The notes under the pieces: generated by a model
Databases searched by the model: none
What the model saw: only the letters and a program-made list of their open reading frames with translations
What the model was told of the DNA's origin: nothing
Position numbers and translations under genes: made by a program
Part shown: one piece after another, positions 1 through 6,969 of the stretch
Numbering within the stretch: position 1 is the first letter of the stretch
Layout of the letters: each line of letters starts with the position of its first letter
Source: a virus
Reading direction: 5' to 3' (one strand)
DNA length: 25,688 bases
IMG/VR virus record: IMGVR_UViG_3300030380_000161
Location: 1 to 25,688 of that record

Positions 1-6
1 AGCCAT
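1..6 (-). CDS. Start of the next gene, cut by the window edge
   Basis: The stop of the 422-residue gene forms TAATGGCT. This is the overlap used at ten other junctions in the window, and AGGAAA lies upstream. Only the first two codons (Met-Ala) are inside the window, so nothing can be said about the product. Confidence 0.45.
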
Positions 7-1274
7 TATGCTTTCCTCATCGCTTGCTCGCCTGCCTTCTGTAAGGCATACATCATGCGAGCGCCCTCACGGCGTTGATCTTCTTTACTTCCATTAGCAC
101 CATTTAATCTACCAACACCCCTAACAGCTTTAGCGTTTACGACAAACTCACCATCGCTAAGCATTGCAGGAATGTCATCACTTGTCTCTGTGCCTGGGCC
201 AGATATCGGGCCATTCATACGAGGGAAATCGACATCTCCGCCATCAGCCAATGGTTGAGGCGTTAATGATTTGCTTAAAGCTGTAAGCTCAGCACCAAGG
301 TCTGACTTGTTTTGTTGTTCCAAAAGAGCGATTAACTGCTCTTTAGTCATGTTGGCATATCGACTTTGTTTTTTTGAAGATGCCTTTTGGTCTAAAGGGT
401 TTCCAGCAGGCGAAGGCGTCATTGGGTTTACGCCAACCCCAGCACCGCCAACTCCACCACCGCTCAAGCTCATTAAGTTTCCTGCAGAGGTGCCACCTAA
501 AGTCTGCCCTGGAGCAGCAAGCGTGCCACCACCGCTCATTTGCACGGGTATACTGGCAATACCACCATCAGCCATGGTCATCATGACGTTGTCGCCAATA
601 GAGTCTTGAATATTCCGAAGATCGCTAAGACTTAGTATGCCGCTAGGAGCACTGCGAGAAACAAGCAAGTCTTCATTTGAGAAAGCTCTTTCACGATTGT
701 CTGCTGCAACCTCCAGCATCTTATCGTCGCCAAAAATGTCATCGTAATCTTCTATCTGAAACGGGCCGCGACGAATAGCTTGTTCTAATTCAAAATCTTT
801 GAACGCATCAGCCATTTCATCTCGCCGCTCAAAGTTCATCTCGTTAGCTCGTTCAATAACTTCAGCAAGAAGCAATGCATTCTCTGCTTCAATATCAGCA
901 GGATCATCTGCTCTGCCCACATCTATTGCAGGTTCAGACTTATACTGATTGGAAACGCCACCGCTTGCTGGGGGCGTTGTGGCCACAGGAGGGGCTACGT
1001 TTGCTTGTGGATAGAACGCTGTGGTTGTGCCTGGAAGGTTGGCATATGTCATCCCAGGTAGGCGTTGATACGCCATAGACTGTGCGTATGGGCTTGCTCC
1101 GCCACCTAAAAATGAAGTGCTGCCTTTAAGTTGAGGCATGGCGCTTTGAAGAGGGCTTGATGCAAAACGTTGAAAGCCACCAGATGTGTCGAAATCTTTA
1201 ATTGTTTTAGACGTTTGCTCACGCAACTCTTTTTGCGCTGCTGCAATCTCTTTTTCAGATCTACTCATTCCCAT
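6..1274 (-). CDS. Probable virion protein with SDDIPAMLSDGEFV motif
   Basis: The 422-residue product has a helical N-terminus (SRSEKEIAAAQKELREQTSK), Gly/Ser/Ala-rich low-complexity stretches, and two MADGG/LADGG boxes at about 233 and 342. The C-terminal motif runs GPGT (359-362) and DDIPAMLSDGEFVV (366-379), followed by NAKAVRGVGRLNG and the final helix ARMMYALQKAGEQA. I associate GPGTxTSDxIPAMLSDGEFV with large marine-phage virion or ejection-associated proteins, where it is a recurrent C-terminal module of unknown role. ATG 1274 has AGGTGAG eight bases upstream. Its stop overlaps another ATG at the window edge. Confidence 0.72.
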   Translation of the reverse strand: MGMSRSEKEIAAAQKELREQTSKTIKDFDTSGGFQRFASSPLQSAMPQLKGSTSFLGGGASPYAQSMAYQRLPGMTYANLPGTTTAFYPQANVAPPVATTPPASGGVSNQYKSEPAIDVGRADDPADIEAENALLLAEVIERANEMNFERRDEMADAFKDFELEQAIRRGPFQIEDYDDIFGDDKMLEVAADNRERAFSNEDLLVSRSAPSGILSLSDLRNIQDSIGDNVMMTMADGGIASIPVQMSGGGTLAAPGQTLGGTSAGNLMSLSGGGVGGAGVGVNPMTPSPAGNPLDQKASSKKQSRYANMTKEQLIALLEQQNKSDLGAELTALSKSLTPQPLADGGDVDFPRMNGPISGPGTETSDDIPAMLSDGEFVVNAKAVRGVGRLNGANGSKEDQRREGARMMYALQKAGEQAMRKA

Positions 1275-1291
1275 ATCAGTTACTCACCTGC

Positions 1292-1618
1292 TTAACACTT
1301 CCATCGCCGTCTGGCTTGTCTTAGCCTAGAGTTAGGATCTTTTGCTGCTTTTGGAAACTTCTTCATTTGCCCTGCAGATCGTGCGCAAAAAGACTTTCTA
1401 CGCGCTGCTCGCTTCCCTGTAGGCTTATCCTCCGTCACAGCAGTCTGGAGTTTACTACCAGGATTGGCTTTACGATACGCTTTTACACCAGCTTCTGTCA
1501 TGCCAGCGCCTTGTTTTGTAGGGCGAAAGTTCTTTTTATTGCGCTTCGGCATGTTATCGGGGCGTCTTTTCTTAACAGCGCCTCCGTTTGAAAACTCTTC
1601 TGCGTATCGTCTAAACAT
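1292..1618 (-). CDS. Small basic Cys-containing protein (RRKSFCAR...WKC type), cassette B
   Basis: The 108-residue product is very basic. The N-terminal half reads MFRRYAEEFSNGGAVKKRRP and is probably disordered. The second half reads GMTEAGVKAYRKANPGSKLQ, then RRKSFCARSAG and KDPNSRLRQARRRWKC. This GxTExGxxAYxxxNPGSxL ... RRKSFCAR ... W-x-C arrangement is one I recall as a domain of unknown function in marine phages (possibly DUF6321; unverified). The tail resembles that of the cassette A protein at 15777-16061. The start is in a TGATG overlap. Confidence 0.75.
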   Translation of the reverse strand: MFRRYAEEFSNGGAVKKRRPDNMPKRNKKNFRPTKQGAGMTEAGVKAYRKANPGSKLQTAVTEDKPTGKRAARRKSFCARSAGQMKKFPKAAKDPNSRLRQARRRWKC

Positions 1619-1962
1619 CAGGAGTACCTAGTTCTCTTGCGTCGATCAGACATAACAGCGCCACAACCCCGATGGTTACGACGAACTTCGCCGCCACCTG
1701 CTTTCTTTACAATGGTCTTTACGTTTGTTGGCTTTCCGCCCACACCTTGTGCCTTAGCGCGCTTTCGTTTGACGGCACTACGACGCTCGCCTTCAGTCAT
1801 TTGATTGGCTTTAGATCGCGGCACACACTTTGGATACTTGCGCTTTGAGCCTTCAACTTTCTTGCGACCACACGCTTGAAACTTGCCATCTTTCTTGGGC
1901 GCGCCAATATCAACCCAATCGCCTTTTGAGTCTGTTTTTGAAAACCATTTGGTTAGGCTCAT
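1618..1962 (-). CDS. Small basic protein with RGCGAVMSDRRK tail, cassette B
   Basis: The 114-residue product parallels the one at 15230-15556 along its length: SLTKWFSKTD opening, W-V-D-I, a CG, P-K-C-V-P, then KA and an ER-rich Lys/Arg middle (GERRSAVKRKRAKAQG), a Gly/Val linker and the tail RGCGAVMSDRRKRTRYS. The tails agree at 14 of 17 positions, while codons differ, so the duplication or acquisition is old. The conserved Cys could bind metal. It overlaps the preceding gene as ATGA and the next as TGATG. Confidence 0.78.
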   Translation of the reverse strand: MSLTKWFSKTDSKGDWVDIGAPKKDGKFQACGRKKVEGSKRKYPKCVPRSKANQMTEGERRSAVKRKRAKAQGVGGKPTNVKTIVKKAGGGEVRRNHRGCGAVMSDRRKRTRYS

Positions 1963-2222
1963 GCGATCTTAGTGGGCTTGCGCTTGTTAGGCAGCATGCC
2001 ACTGAATCCTCTAGGGTCTATTACACGAGCGCGTTTAGCGGCAAATCCGCCAGCGTTCATGTTTCTTGGCTTCGGGCCTTTGAAGTCTTTACGCTTCAAG
2101 CCAGAGGGGTCTTTAATTTTGCCCGCACAGATTTTGCTGGCATAAGCATTTGCATACGCAGACGGGTATACCTTGAACTTACGCTTGGCTGCTGCCTTGC
2201 CTCTTGCACATAGTTTTGTCAT
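1959..2222 (-). CDS. Small basic YPSAYAN-motif protein, cassette B
   Basis: The 87-residue product carries CARGKAAAKR, then YPSAYAN, then ASKIC in its first 32 residues, matching the cassette A protein at 15556-15777 in the same order and spacing. The C-terminal part is longer and basic (GLKRKDFKGPKPRNMNAGGF, AAKRARVIDPRGFSGMLPNK). Two Cys bracket the conserved core. ATGA overlaps with both neighbours indicate one coupled unit. Function is unknown. Confidence 0.78.
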   Translation of the reverse strand: MTKLCARGKAAAKRKFKVYPSAYANAYASKICAGKIKDPSGLKRKDFKGPKPRNMNAGGFAAKRARVIDPRGFSGMLPNKRKPTKIA

Positions 2223-2551
2223 GAACCTACACTCACTACGATTGCTCCTTCATTAACAACTTGAACAGAACCAACTTGACCTTGTGCTTCTAATGAAAGA
2301 TTCGCGCTGGTTAAAGTAATCCAGTTATCGCCATCATACACTTGCAAAGCATTTATAGTCGTGTTCCAGATTAGATCACCAGCGTTGAATTTTAAAGTAT
2401 CTCTTTTGTTTTCAGTGAATTGCGCTGTTGCGTCTGGATCAAAGGCATCCAAGCTTATTTCTAAAAGCCGAACCGCCTTGTTAAAAGTAACGCCATTTAC
2501 ATTAGCGTTGGCATTAACAAACGGTAATCTGCCTTGTAGTAACTTGCTCAT
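2219..2551 (-). CDS. Conserved protein following the gp10-like gene
   Basis: The 110-residue product reads SKLLQGRLPFVNANANVNGV early on, then FTENKRDTLKFNAGDLIWNT and INALQVYDGDNWITLT, and ends VNEGAIVVSVGS. It appears beta-rich with a YDGxxW motif of the sort seen in short fibre and tail-spike attachment modules. The start overlaps the gp10-like stop as ATGA, so a tail-tip partner is plausible. I have no firm family assignment. Confidence 0.65.
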   Translation of the reverse strand: MSKLLQGRLPFVNANANVNGVTFNKAVRLLEISLDAFDPDATAQFTENKRDTLKFNAGDLIWNTTINALQVYDGDNWITLTSANLSLEAQGQVGSVQVVNEGAIVVSVGS

Positions 2552-4428
2552 CGCCGCCCATTAGGCTGTATATCTAAACGGGTGCCACCAATTCTAAACC
2601 CAACACCCGTGCGAACACCTGTTGTGCCGTCATCATCAGACTCAAATCGCACAACCGCTTGGCGCGCTCTAGCTCGAGTATCTACTTTGGTGGTGGTGCT
2701 GGTGATCGTGGACGTTTGATCCGTGGTCAATGTGTTACCTGGGAAGTTTCTTGCCTTTAACACAAAGTTTATTGTTTGGTTTTCACCGTCACCTGTAAAC
2801 TTCACATCTGGTATACACCTACGCACAAACTGAAAGTCCTCACCTTCTCCAATATCAAAGTCTGCGCTCTCAATAAACACGTTGTCCATTGGAGAGCCAT
2901 CGTCATCAAACCCAGTTTCGTGCTTGTAGATCAAATTGCTGTTGCTGTCTGATCCGTATGCTGCAGCCCTAGGGAACGACTCTATGCCCTCATCAAGCCA
3001 AGCTGTGCGAGATAGCTGGCCAATAGACCAAGTTTGTTCTAGATAGTTGTAGGCCACATAACGATTAACTACGTCTGAATCTGATGAACAATAGAACCAA
3101 CCAACCTCATCAAACTGTTTGTTAACAAACCCAAAGACTTGGAATGCTTGGCCTTCATTTAAGTCATCAAACACATAAGAATGCACGCTACAAGACAGTG
3201 GCTGAACCGCTCCCTGGTACGAGTAAAAACCCTTCTTGTCCATCCAAAATACGCCAGATGGTGTATTCACCACAGCGTTAGGCCCAATCAAGCTCACACC
3301 TTCATTGATCAAGTTCAAGCCAAACGTTAATGGAGGCCCAATAAACTGCAGGCTATACAGCGCAACGTCAGTCCATATAAGCGTTTCCTGTCTTGCTCTA
3401 AGGCCACCAATAATTTGTGAGCCAGCTGAACAGCGCAGTGAACCTGCTGTGTTTGTGGATAATGGTTCCCACTCAGCAGCATTCTCTTGATCGGAGAAAG
3501 CAACCAGCAGTGGGTCAACAGACCCGGACCTAGCGCCACTCACAATTGGGTCTGCACCTAGAACGATCGCGTGTCTATCAACATCAGATACCAGCACTTG
3601 CAGCCCCACAGTTGGGGCAAGATTAGCGCCAGTTAAGGATGTTAAAGGAAGTGCTCTAGAAGAGAAGCTTGTGTAGTCCCAGTAGAAAATGCCACCACCT
3701 CGCACACAAGACAACAAGTCTTCACCAAATGAATCCAGCGACCACAATCTTAACTGATTAGATGCACTGATTGCGCTTGTAGAACCCCAGCCACCAGCAC
3801 CCCAGGCACCAGCGCCAAACCCCGAACCAGCAACAAACACATCTAAGCCGACATTGATTTGATAAGACCCATCAACACCCGAACCGCCATTGCCTGTATC
3901 AGAAGCGTTGGCTGTAACAGCAGCGCCACTCGTGTCTTTTGCTGTAATCGTGTAACTGTTTGTGTCAACGATAGTGGCTATTTCGTATTCTTGATTTAAT
4001 ACTTCAGCTGTTATGTTGCCGCCCAAGGATACAGCGCCAGATATGGTGACAAAGTCTCCCTTAGCCGCGCCATGGCTTGAATCTGTAACCGTAAGCGTAG
4101 AAGAGCCATTTACAGCAGCAAACGTAATGCTGTTTGTAGATGTTTTTCTTATGGGGGTGATATCGTCGTAGCCAGCGCCCTCCTGTATGTACAGCTTGGT
4201 GCGAGTTCCTAGAGCAAGTAGCTTCGTACCATCAAGCGCAACCCAACCCAGAAGCTTTCTGCCTGTGCCGTTGTACGTTTCAGTAATGTACTTTTCCCAA
4301 CCTCCTATTTTTTCAGGGAATCCTTTTCGGAAGCGCACCAAGTTGCCGTCAAACCACCCGCCTTCTGCTGTGTAGTCAGTGCCTTCTTTGTTGATGCCAG
4401 GGTTAAAGATAAACTTTTGCAAAGCCAT
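2548..4428 (-). CDS. P22 gp10-like tail hub / DNA stabilisation protein with inserted beta domain
   Basis: The 626-residue product begins ALQKFIFNPGINKEGTDYT and WFDGNLVRFRKGFPEKIGGW, the opening I associate with the P22 gp10 packaged-DNA stabilisation group that closes the portal channel and carries the tail needle or fibres. Segments such as TLIWTDVALYSLQFIGPP and GVFWMDKKGFYSYQG look like blades of a propeller-type fold. A Thr/Ser/Val-rich stretch at about 95-195 looks like an inserted small beta domain, and GFGAGAWGAGGWG (203-215) follows it. The C-terminus has strands with Thr repeats (STITSTTTKV). TAATG at the start and ATGA at the stop link it to its neighbours. Confidence 0.75.
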   Translation of the reverse strand: MALQKFIFNPGINKEGTDYTAEGGWFDGNLVRFRKGFPEKIGGWEKYITETYNGTGRKLLGWVALDGTKLLALGTRTKLYIQEGAGYDDITPIRKTSTNSITFAAVNGSSTLTVTDSSHGAAKGDFVTISGAVSLGGNITAEVLNQEYEIATIVDTNSYTITAKDTSGAAVTANASDTGNGGSGVDGSYQINVGLDVFVAGSGFGAGAWGAGGWGSTSAISASNQLRLWSLDSFGEDLLSCVRGGGIFYWDYTSFSSRALPLTSLTGANLAPTVGLQVLVSDVDRHAIVLGADPIVSGARSGSVDPLLVAFSDQENAAEWEPLSTNTAGSLRCSAGSQIIGGLRARQETLIWTDVALYSLQFIGPPLTFGLNLINEGVSLIGPNAVVNTPSGVFWMDKKGFYSYQGAVQPLSCSVHSYVFDDLNEGQAFQVFGFVNKQFDEVGWFYCSSDSDVVNRYVAYNYLEQTWSIGQLSRTAWLDEGIESFPRAAAYGSDSNSNLIYKHETGFDDDGSPMDNVFIESADFDIGEGEDFQFVRRCIPDVKFTGDGENQTINFVLKARNFPGNTLTTDQTSTITSTTTKVDTRARARQAVVRFESDDDGTTGVRTGVGFRIGGTRLDIQPNGRR

Positions 4429-4850
4429 TACTGATACTCCCCTGTGCGGATCATCTCAGTCACCTCGACGGCACGGTTGCCAACCTGTTGACTCCAACGC
4501 GAGTCCATGAACTCATCTGCTGCAATATCAAACTGTTCACGAGACATCGCCTCTAAAGCGTTAACAAATCCTCGCAATCGTGTAAGGCCAAGGTTGAAAC
4601 AGATGTCAATCATTGCATCTTGTCGCGCTTCGTTGAGCGCAGGGAACCAGAAGTATGCGTCCGTAAGCTCTTGCTTAACACGAGTTATGTCATTTATCAG
4701 CAAGAAGTCTATTTCGTCTTCGGTCAGCCCAAGACCGGATTCGCTGATATTGCGCCCAACACCCAAAGTTTCATAACCAGCGGAGCATAGGTACACATGA
4801 CTACGCACACCCTCGTGACGCTTCAACATTTCAATTAGTTCATTAGCCAT
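4428..4850 (-). CDS. Endolysin, T4-type lysozyme (GH24) with Cys at the Asp20 position
   Basis: The 140-residue protein aligns with T4 lysozyme: LKRHEGVRSHVYLCSAGYET (9-28) followed by LGVGRN. The catalytic Glu is E13 (T4 E11), and T28 matches T4 T26. The T4 Asp20 position is Cys22 and the T4 His31 position is Arg33. The C-terminus (SRWSQQVGNRAVEVTEMIRT) matches the helix that closes the active-site cleft. Family knowledge: T4 lysozyme with Asp20 changed to Cys keeps activity, and E-C-T variants of phage GH24 are known, so the protein is probably functional. There is no signal peptide, so release depends on the holin. It starts in a TAATG overlap. Confidence 0.9.
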   Translation of the reverse strand: MANELIEMLKRHEGVRSHVYLCSAGYETLGVGRNISESGLGLTEDEIDFLLINDITRVKQELTDAYFWFPALNEARQDAMIDICFNLGLTRLRGFVNALEAMSREQFDIAADEFMDSRWSQQVGNRAVEVTEMIRTGEYQ

Positions 4851-5233
4851 TACTTCTCCCTGCTCACGCCTTGGGTCTTCTCGTAGCTTCTCATAGCACC
4901 CAGACCTAACATTCCGGTCATTGTGGTCATCAGCAACGATGGGTCTATCTCAGGGACTTCTACCCAAATACCTGCGATGGGTGCAATTAACACATGATAC
5001 AGAAGACCCAGACTACAGCACCAACCGATGCTAGGACGCCACCCGGCAACGAATAACGACTTATGTGCAGCCTCTACCTTGTTGACTTCTAGCTGCCCCT
5101 TGGCAAGTTCCGTGGCATGGCGCTCTGCAAGAGTGCTCAACTCAAAGGCGATACGATTCTTTTCGTCTTTGTCCTCAATTACTTTGTCTAGTAGCTGAGT
5201 AGCTGGGCCTATGATTGATCCGAGTATGCTCAT
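4850..5233 (-). CDS. Holin, GTA 3TM holin family
   Basis: ATG 5233 is preferred (TAATG overlap, GGTGG upstream); GTG 5242 would add three residues. The 127-residue product has a hydrophobic amphipathic N-terminus (MSILGSIIGPATQLL) and a charged helix (20-56). GWRP at 64-67 opens a membrane helix to about 90, and a second one at about 99-115 is followed by MRSYEK (114-119). FVAGWRP ... GMLGLGAMRSYEK is the signature I know from the gene-transfer-agent type 3TM holins. Holins permeabilise the inner membrane so that the lysozyme can reach peptidoglycan. It directly precedes the lysozyme gene. Confidence 0.88.
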   Translation of the reverse strand: MSILGSIIGPATQLLDKVIEDKDEKNRIAFELSTLAERHATELAKGQLEVNKVEAAHKSLFVAGWRPSIGWCCSLGLLYHVLIAPIAGIWVEVPEIDPSLLMTTMTGMLGLGAMRSYEKTQGVSREK

Positions 5234-5364
5234 TACGCCCACCCGCTATATCGGGCAAAACACTTGCCGCAAAGAAGTTTTACTTTCAAATGTACAAAAT
5301 CCATCACCGCTCCCGGCTTTTTGCAGCCAGCACAGCGCAATGTAACCCGTCTTTCATCGCTCAC
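5233..5364 (-). CDS. 43-residue zinc-ribbon protein (Com-like)
   Basis: A GTG at 5364 overlaps the previous stop (GTGA), and the TAA at 5233-5235 overlaps the holin ATG (TAATG), so the gene fills the gap exactly. The product reads VSDERRVTLRCAGCKKPGAV, then MDFVHLKVKLLCGKCFARYS and GWA. Two CxxC pairs (C11/C14 and C32/C35), 17 residues apart, are the pattern of a small zinc ribbon. Spacing and size resemble Mu Com, a zinc-finger translational activator, although that likeness is from memory. AAGGG stands three bases before GTG. Possible roles are RNA or DNA binding to tune expression of the lysis genes. Confidence 0.75.
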   Translation of the reverse strand: MSDERRVTLRCAGCKKPGAVMDFVHLKVKLLCGKCFARYSGWA

Positions 5365-5684
5365 CGACCCTTCGCCATATACGCTGTCGCGCCAAAGTAT
5401 AGCCCTACAATGCTTGCCTGACTAAGAAACAGCATGTCGCTTAGAGAAGCCATAGTGGACAGACGGGACTCAGGGATAAATGGCATAAGTGGTAAAACAG
5501 CGTAAACGACCATACTAGAAAGACTAACCCAAGCCATTCGGCGTTGACTATCTGCTTTCTCTTCACGCAGTTCGATCTCAACGAGTTCTTGATTTCGCGC
5601 CAATTCTTCATCGCTCACGACCCCATCTCCATCTAGGTCGTACTGAGCATACCGTGATTTAGGCTCTAATTTCTTAGGACTCAT
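5361..5684 (-). CDS. EF-hand membrane protein, holin-like
   Basis: The 107-residue product carries a canonical 12-residue EF-hand loop at 16-27 (DLDGDGVVSDEE; D at 1, 3 and 5, G at 6, hydrophobic at 8, E at 12), then a charged helix (28-48). Two membrane helices follow at about 50-70 and 84-103. A single EF-hand fused to two membrane segments next to a holin gene suggests a calcium-sensing or calcium-stabilised membrane protein of the lysis region. The loop is read directly; calcium binding and holin activity are inference. It starts in a TAATG overlap and its stop overlaps the GTG of the next small gene (GTGA). Confidence 0.78.
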   Translation of the reverse strand: MSPKKLEPKSRYAQYDLDGDGVVSDEELARNQELVEIELREEKADSQRRMAWVSLSSMVVYAVLPLMPFIPESRLSTMASLSDMLFLSQASIVGLYFGATAYMAKGR

Positions 5685-5935
5685 TAGTCATCATCCTGTT
5701 TGGCTGGGTCACGAAACAGTATCTTGGTACCTGCTTCTGAGGTAGGTATCTCTCGTACACGGCAGTAGGTCTTGAAGTAGCTGTTATTACTTAGTAGCTC
5801 ATTTATCTTGCCTACAGACTGTGCGTTAAGCGCCTTGGAGTATTCTAAGCACGAGGTCAGTTCTCTAAAGTACAACTCCTCGCCCGTGGGTTGCCCACGC
5901 TCAAGAACAATCAATACAAAAATCATCATGGTCAT
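5684..5935 (-). CDS. Small exported or membrane-anchored protein with two Cys
   Basis: The 83-residue product has a short hydrophobic N-terminus (MTMMIFVLIVL), a weak signal or anchor. The rest is hydrophilic, with Cys29 and Cys58 that could form a disulphide if exported. The pattern ELTSCLEYSKALNAQ ... YFKTYCRVRE resembles small periplasmic-type proteins in marine phages that I recall without function. ATGA overlap at its start and TAATG at its stop tie it to the neighbours. A spanin-like or lysis-control role is possible but unsupported by a known motif. Confidence 0.65.
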   Translation of the reverse strand: MTMMIFVLIVLERGQPTGEELYFRELTSCLEYSKALNAQSVGKINELLSNNSYFKTYCRVREIPTSEAGTKILFRDPAKQDDD

Positions 5936-6159
5936 GCGCGTATGTCCAATGAAAACTGATCTTCAACCTTTACAATAGTAGAAAGAACCTCACCATTTTT
6001 ATAGTAGTAATAGGTCTCGCTATACTCGGTTGTGGCTTCTACTTTGTCGGTTCGAGTGCGGCTGATCTGATCTAAACGCAGCAGCCTATGTATCTTGTCT
6101 CTGACCACCACCTCTGACGGTGCGTTGACGCTGTTCGGAAATACTGGTGGGACGTCCAT
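5932..6159 (-). CDS. Hypothetical protein
   Basis: The 75-residue product starts at ATG 6159, with GGAGG five bases upstream and a TGATG overlap; the GTG at 6162 is less likely. It is soluble and mixed, with a basic central helix (VVVRDKIHRLLRLDQISRTR) followed by a Tyr-rich strand region (SETYYYYKNGEVLSTIVKVE). No domain is recognised. Its stop overlaps the next start as ATGA. Location inside the membrane and lysis run is the only functional hint. Confidence 0.6.
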   Translation of the reverse strand: MDVPPVFPNSVNAPSEVVVRDKIHRLLRLDQISRTRTDKVEATTEYSETYYYYKNGEVLSTIVKVEDQFSLDIRA

Positions 6160-6383
6160 CACAGCCTCCGCTTTTTCTGTACAGCCTGAGCACGCACAGC
6201 TTTTGGCTTAACTAAGTCCCAAGTGAGCAGTTCTACATCAAGTTGATGCGCTGTGCCTAGAACACGCGGCATCGTGTTCTGTATGTAGATCTGTGCGCCA
6301 TACCCGCACTGGCGGTGGTTGTATCGTAACCATGCCAATGCAAGGCAGTGACGGTATGCAGGGGGATCGACTAGCTCTAACAT
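6159..6383 (-). CDS. Hypothetical protein (MLELVDPPAYRHC)
   Basis: ATG 6383 is chosen because GGGAG stands six bases upstream. A TTG at 6410 would add nine residues but has no such signal. The frame is open further upstream, mostly as a shadow of the previous gene. The 74-residue product begins MLELVDPPAYRHCLALAWLR and contains CGYGAQIYIQNT and a basic C-terminal tail (KAVRAQAVQKKRRL). There is no membrane segment. No family is recognised. It overlaps the next gene as TGATG, indicating one coupled unit. Confidence 0.55.
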   Translation of the reverse strand: MLELVDPPAYRHCLALAWLRYNHRQCGYGAQIYIQNTMPRVLGTAHQLDVELLTWDLVKPKAVRAQAVQKKRRL

Positions 6384-6433
6384 TCGCCACTCCCGTAAAT
6401 CGCAAAACAAATTCGGGTTGGCGGGGTTGTATT

Positions 6434-6739
6434 CTAGTTCTGATTCTTCAGCATTATCTCTATTAGCTGCTGGAGCTTCGCGTCGGACGCTTTCGCCGTC
6501 TCGCTCTGTTCCGCCAATGAATCTACGATAGCCTCGATCTTTGTCGCATTGACTGCTGCGAGTTTTCCCGTGGCTTGGGCCTCTTGTACGGTCTTCTCAA
6601 CAACAGCTTCAATACGAGCCACTTCGTCCTGTGTAGCCTGTGCTTGCGCCTGACTAGCGCCCCATACAACGGCACCCGAAAGTACAGCTAGAAATGCTGG
6701 CAAGGCCCATGTTGGGACTCGGATTCCTTCATCTGACAT
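6434..6739 (-). CDS. N-terminally anchored coiled-coil membrane protein
   Basis: The 101-residue product has a membrane segment at about 10-28 (TWALPAFLAVLSGAVVWGA), then an Ala/Gln/Glu-rich helix to the end (36-98) with heptad character (DEVARIEAVVEKTVQEAQ). There are no Cys or lipobox, so it is not an obvious o-spanin; an inner-membrane spanin-like or holin-accessory protein is possible. GGAGG precedes ATG 6739 by five bases (TTGAT), and the stop of the frameshifted helix upstream lies inside that spacer. About 50 bases follow before the next likely start. Confidence 0.72.
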   Translation of the reverse strand: MSDEGIRVPTWALPAFLAVLSGAVVWGASQAQAQATQDEVARIEAVVEKTVQEAQATGKLAAVNATKIEAIVDSLAEQSETAKASDAKLQQLIEIMLKNQN

Positions 6740-6740
6740 A

Positions 6741-6967
6741 TCAACCTCCTAAAAACTGTGGCACCAAGATGCTCACTACAATCACAGCCGATTGGATACA
6801 GTGTCCATCTTCGCTTCAAGCTCATCAAACCGCCTAGACCCACTGGCAAGACGTTCCTCAATACGCAGGTAACGCTGCTCACATACTTGCTCGTGAGTAG
6901 AGATCTGGTTCAATGCCTTATCACCTTTATCCAAGCCCCATTCCTCTGCCATCGCTAGATAGCACAT
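6741..6967 (-). CDS. Coiled-coil plus C-terminal TM protein, apparently frameshifted
   Basis: The conventional frame gives 61 residues from ATG 6967 to TGA 6782. It contains CEQRYLRIEERLASGSRRFD and ELEAKMDTVSNRL, a pattern like XhlA-type membrane-associated phage proteins, but lacks their usual C-terminal membrane helix. In the -1 frame, 6794-6741 encodes QSAVIVVSILVPQFLGG and then TGA, exactly the missing hydrophobic helix, ending two bases before the next ATG. The two parts probably belong to one protein of about 75 residues. Either a base was lost in the genome or sequence, or ribosomes shift frame near codons 52-61. No strong ribosome-binding site precedes ATG 6967; ATG 6952 is an alternative. 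Confidence 0.55.
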
Positions 6968-6969
6968 CG

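Noticed and set aside
5884-5898. CGTGGG-TTG-CCCACG hairpin
   Set aside because: It lies inside the 83-residue Cys-pair gene, has no U tract on the transcribed strand and is explained by coding sequence.
6384-6572. Open frame extending upstream of the MLELVDPP gene
   Set aside because: It is Arg/Asp-rich and lies mostly over the coiled-coil membrane gene in another frame. The GGGAG-preceded ATG at 6383 is a better start.
6688-6882. Minus-strand frame of 64 codons overlapping two neighbours
   Set aside because: It overlaps both the coiled-coil gene and the start of the next membrane gene, has no membrane helix or motif, and lacks a start signal. The hydrophobic segment of interest is in a different frame.
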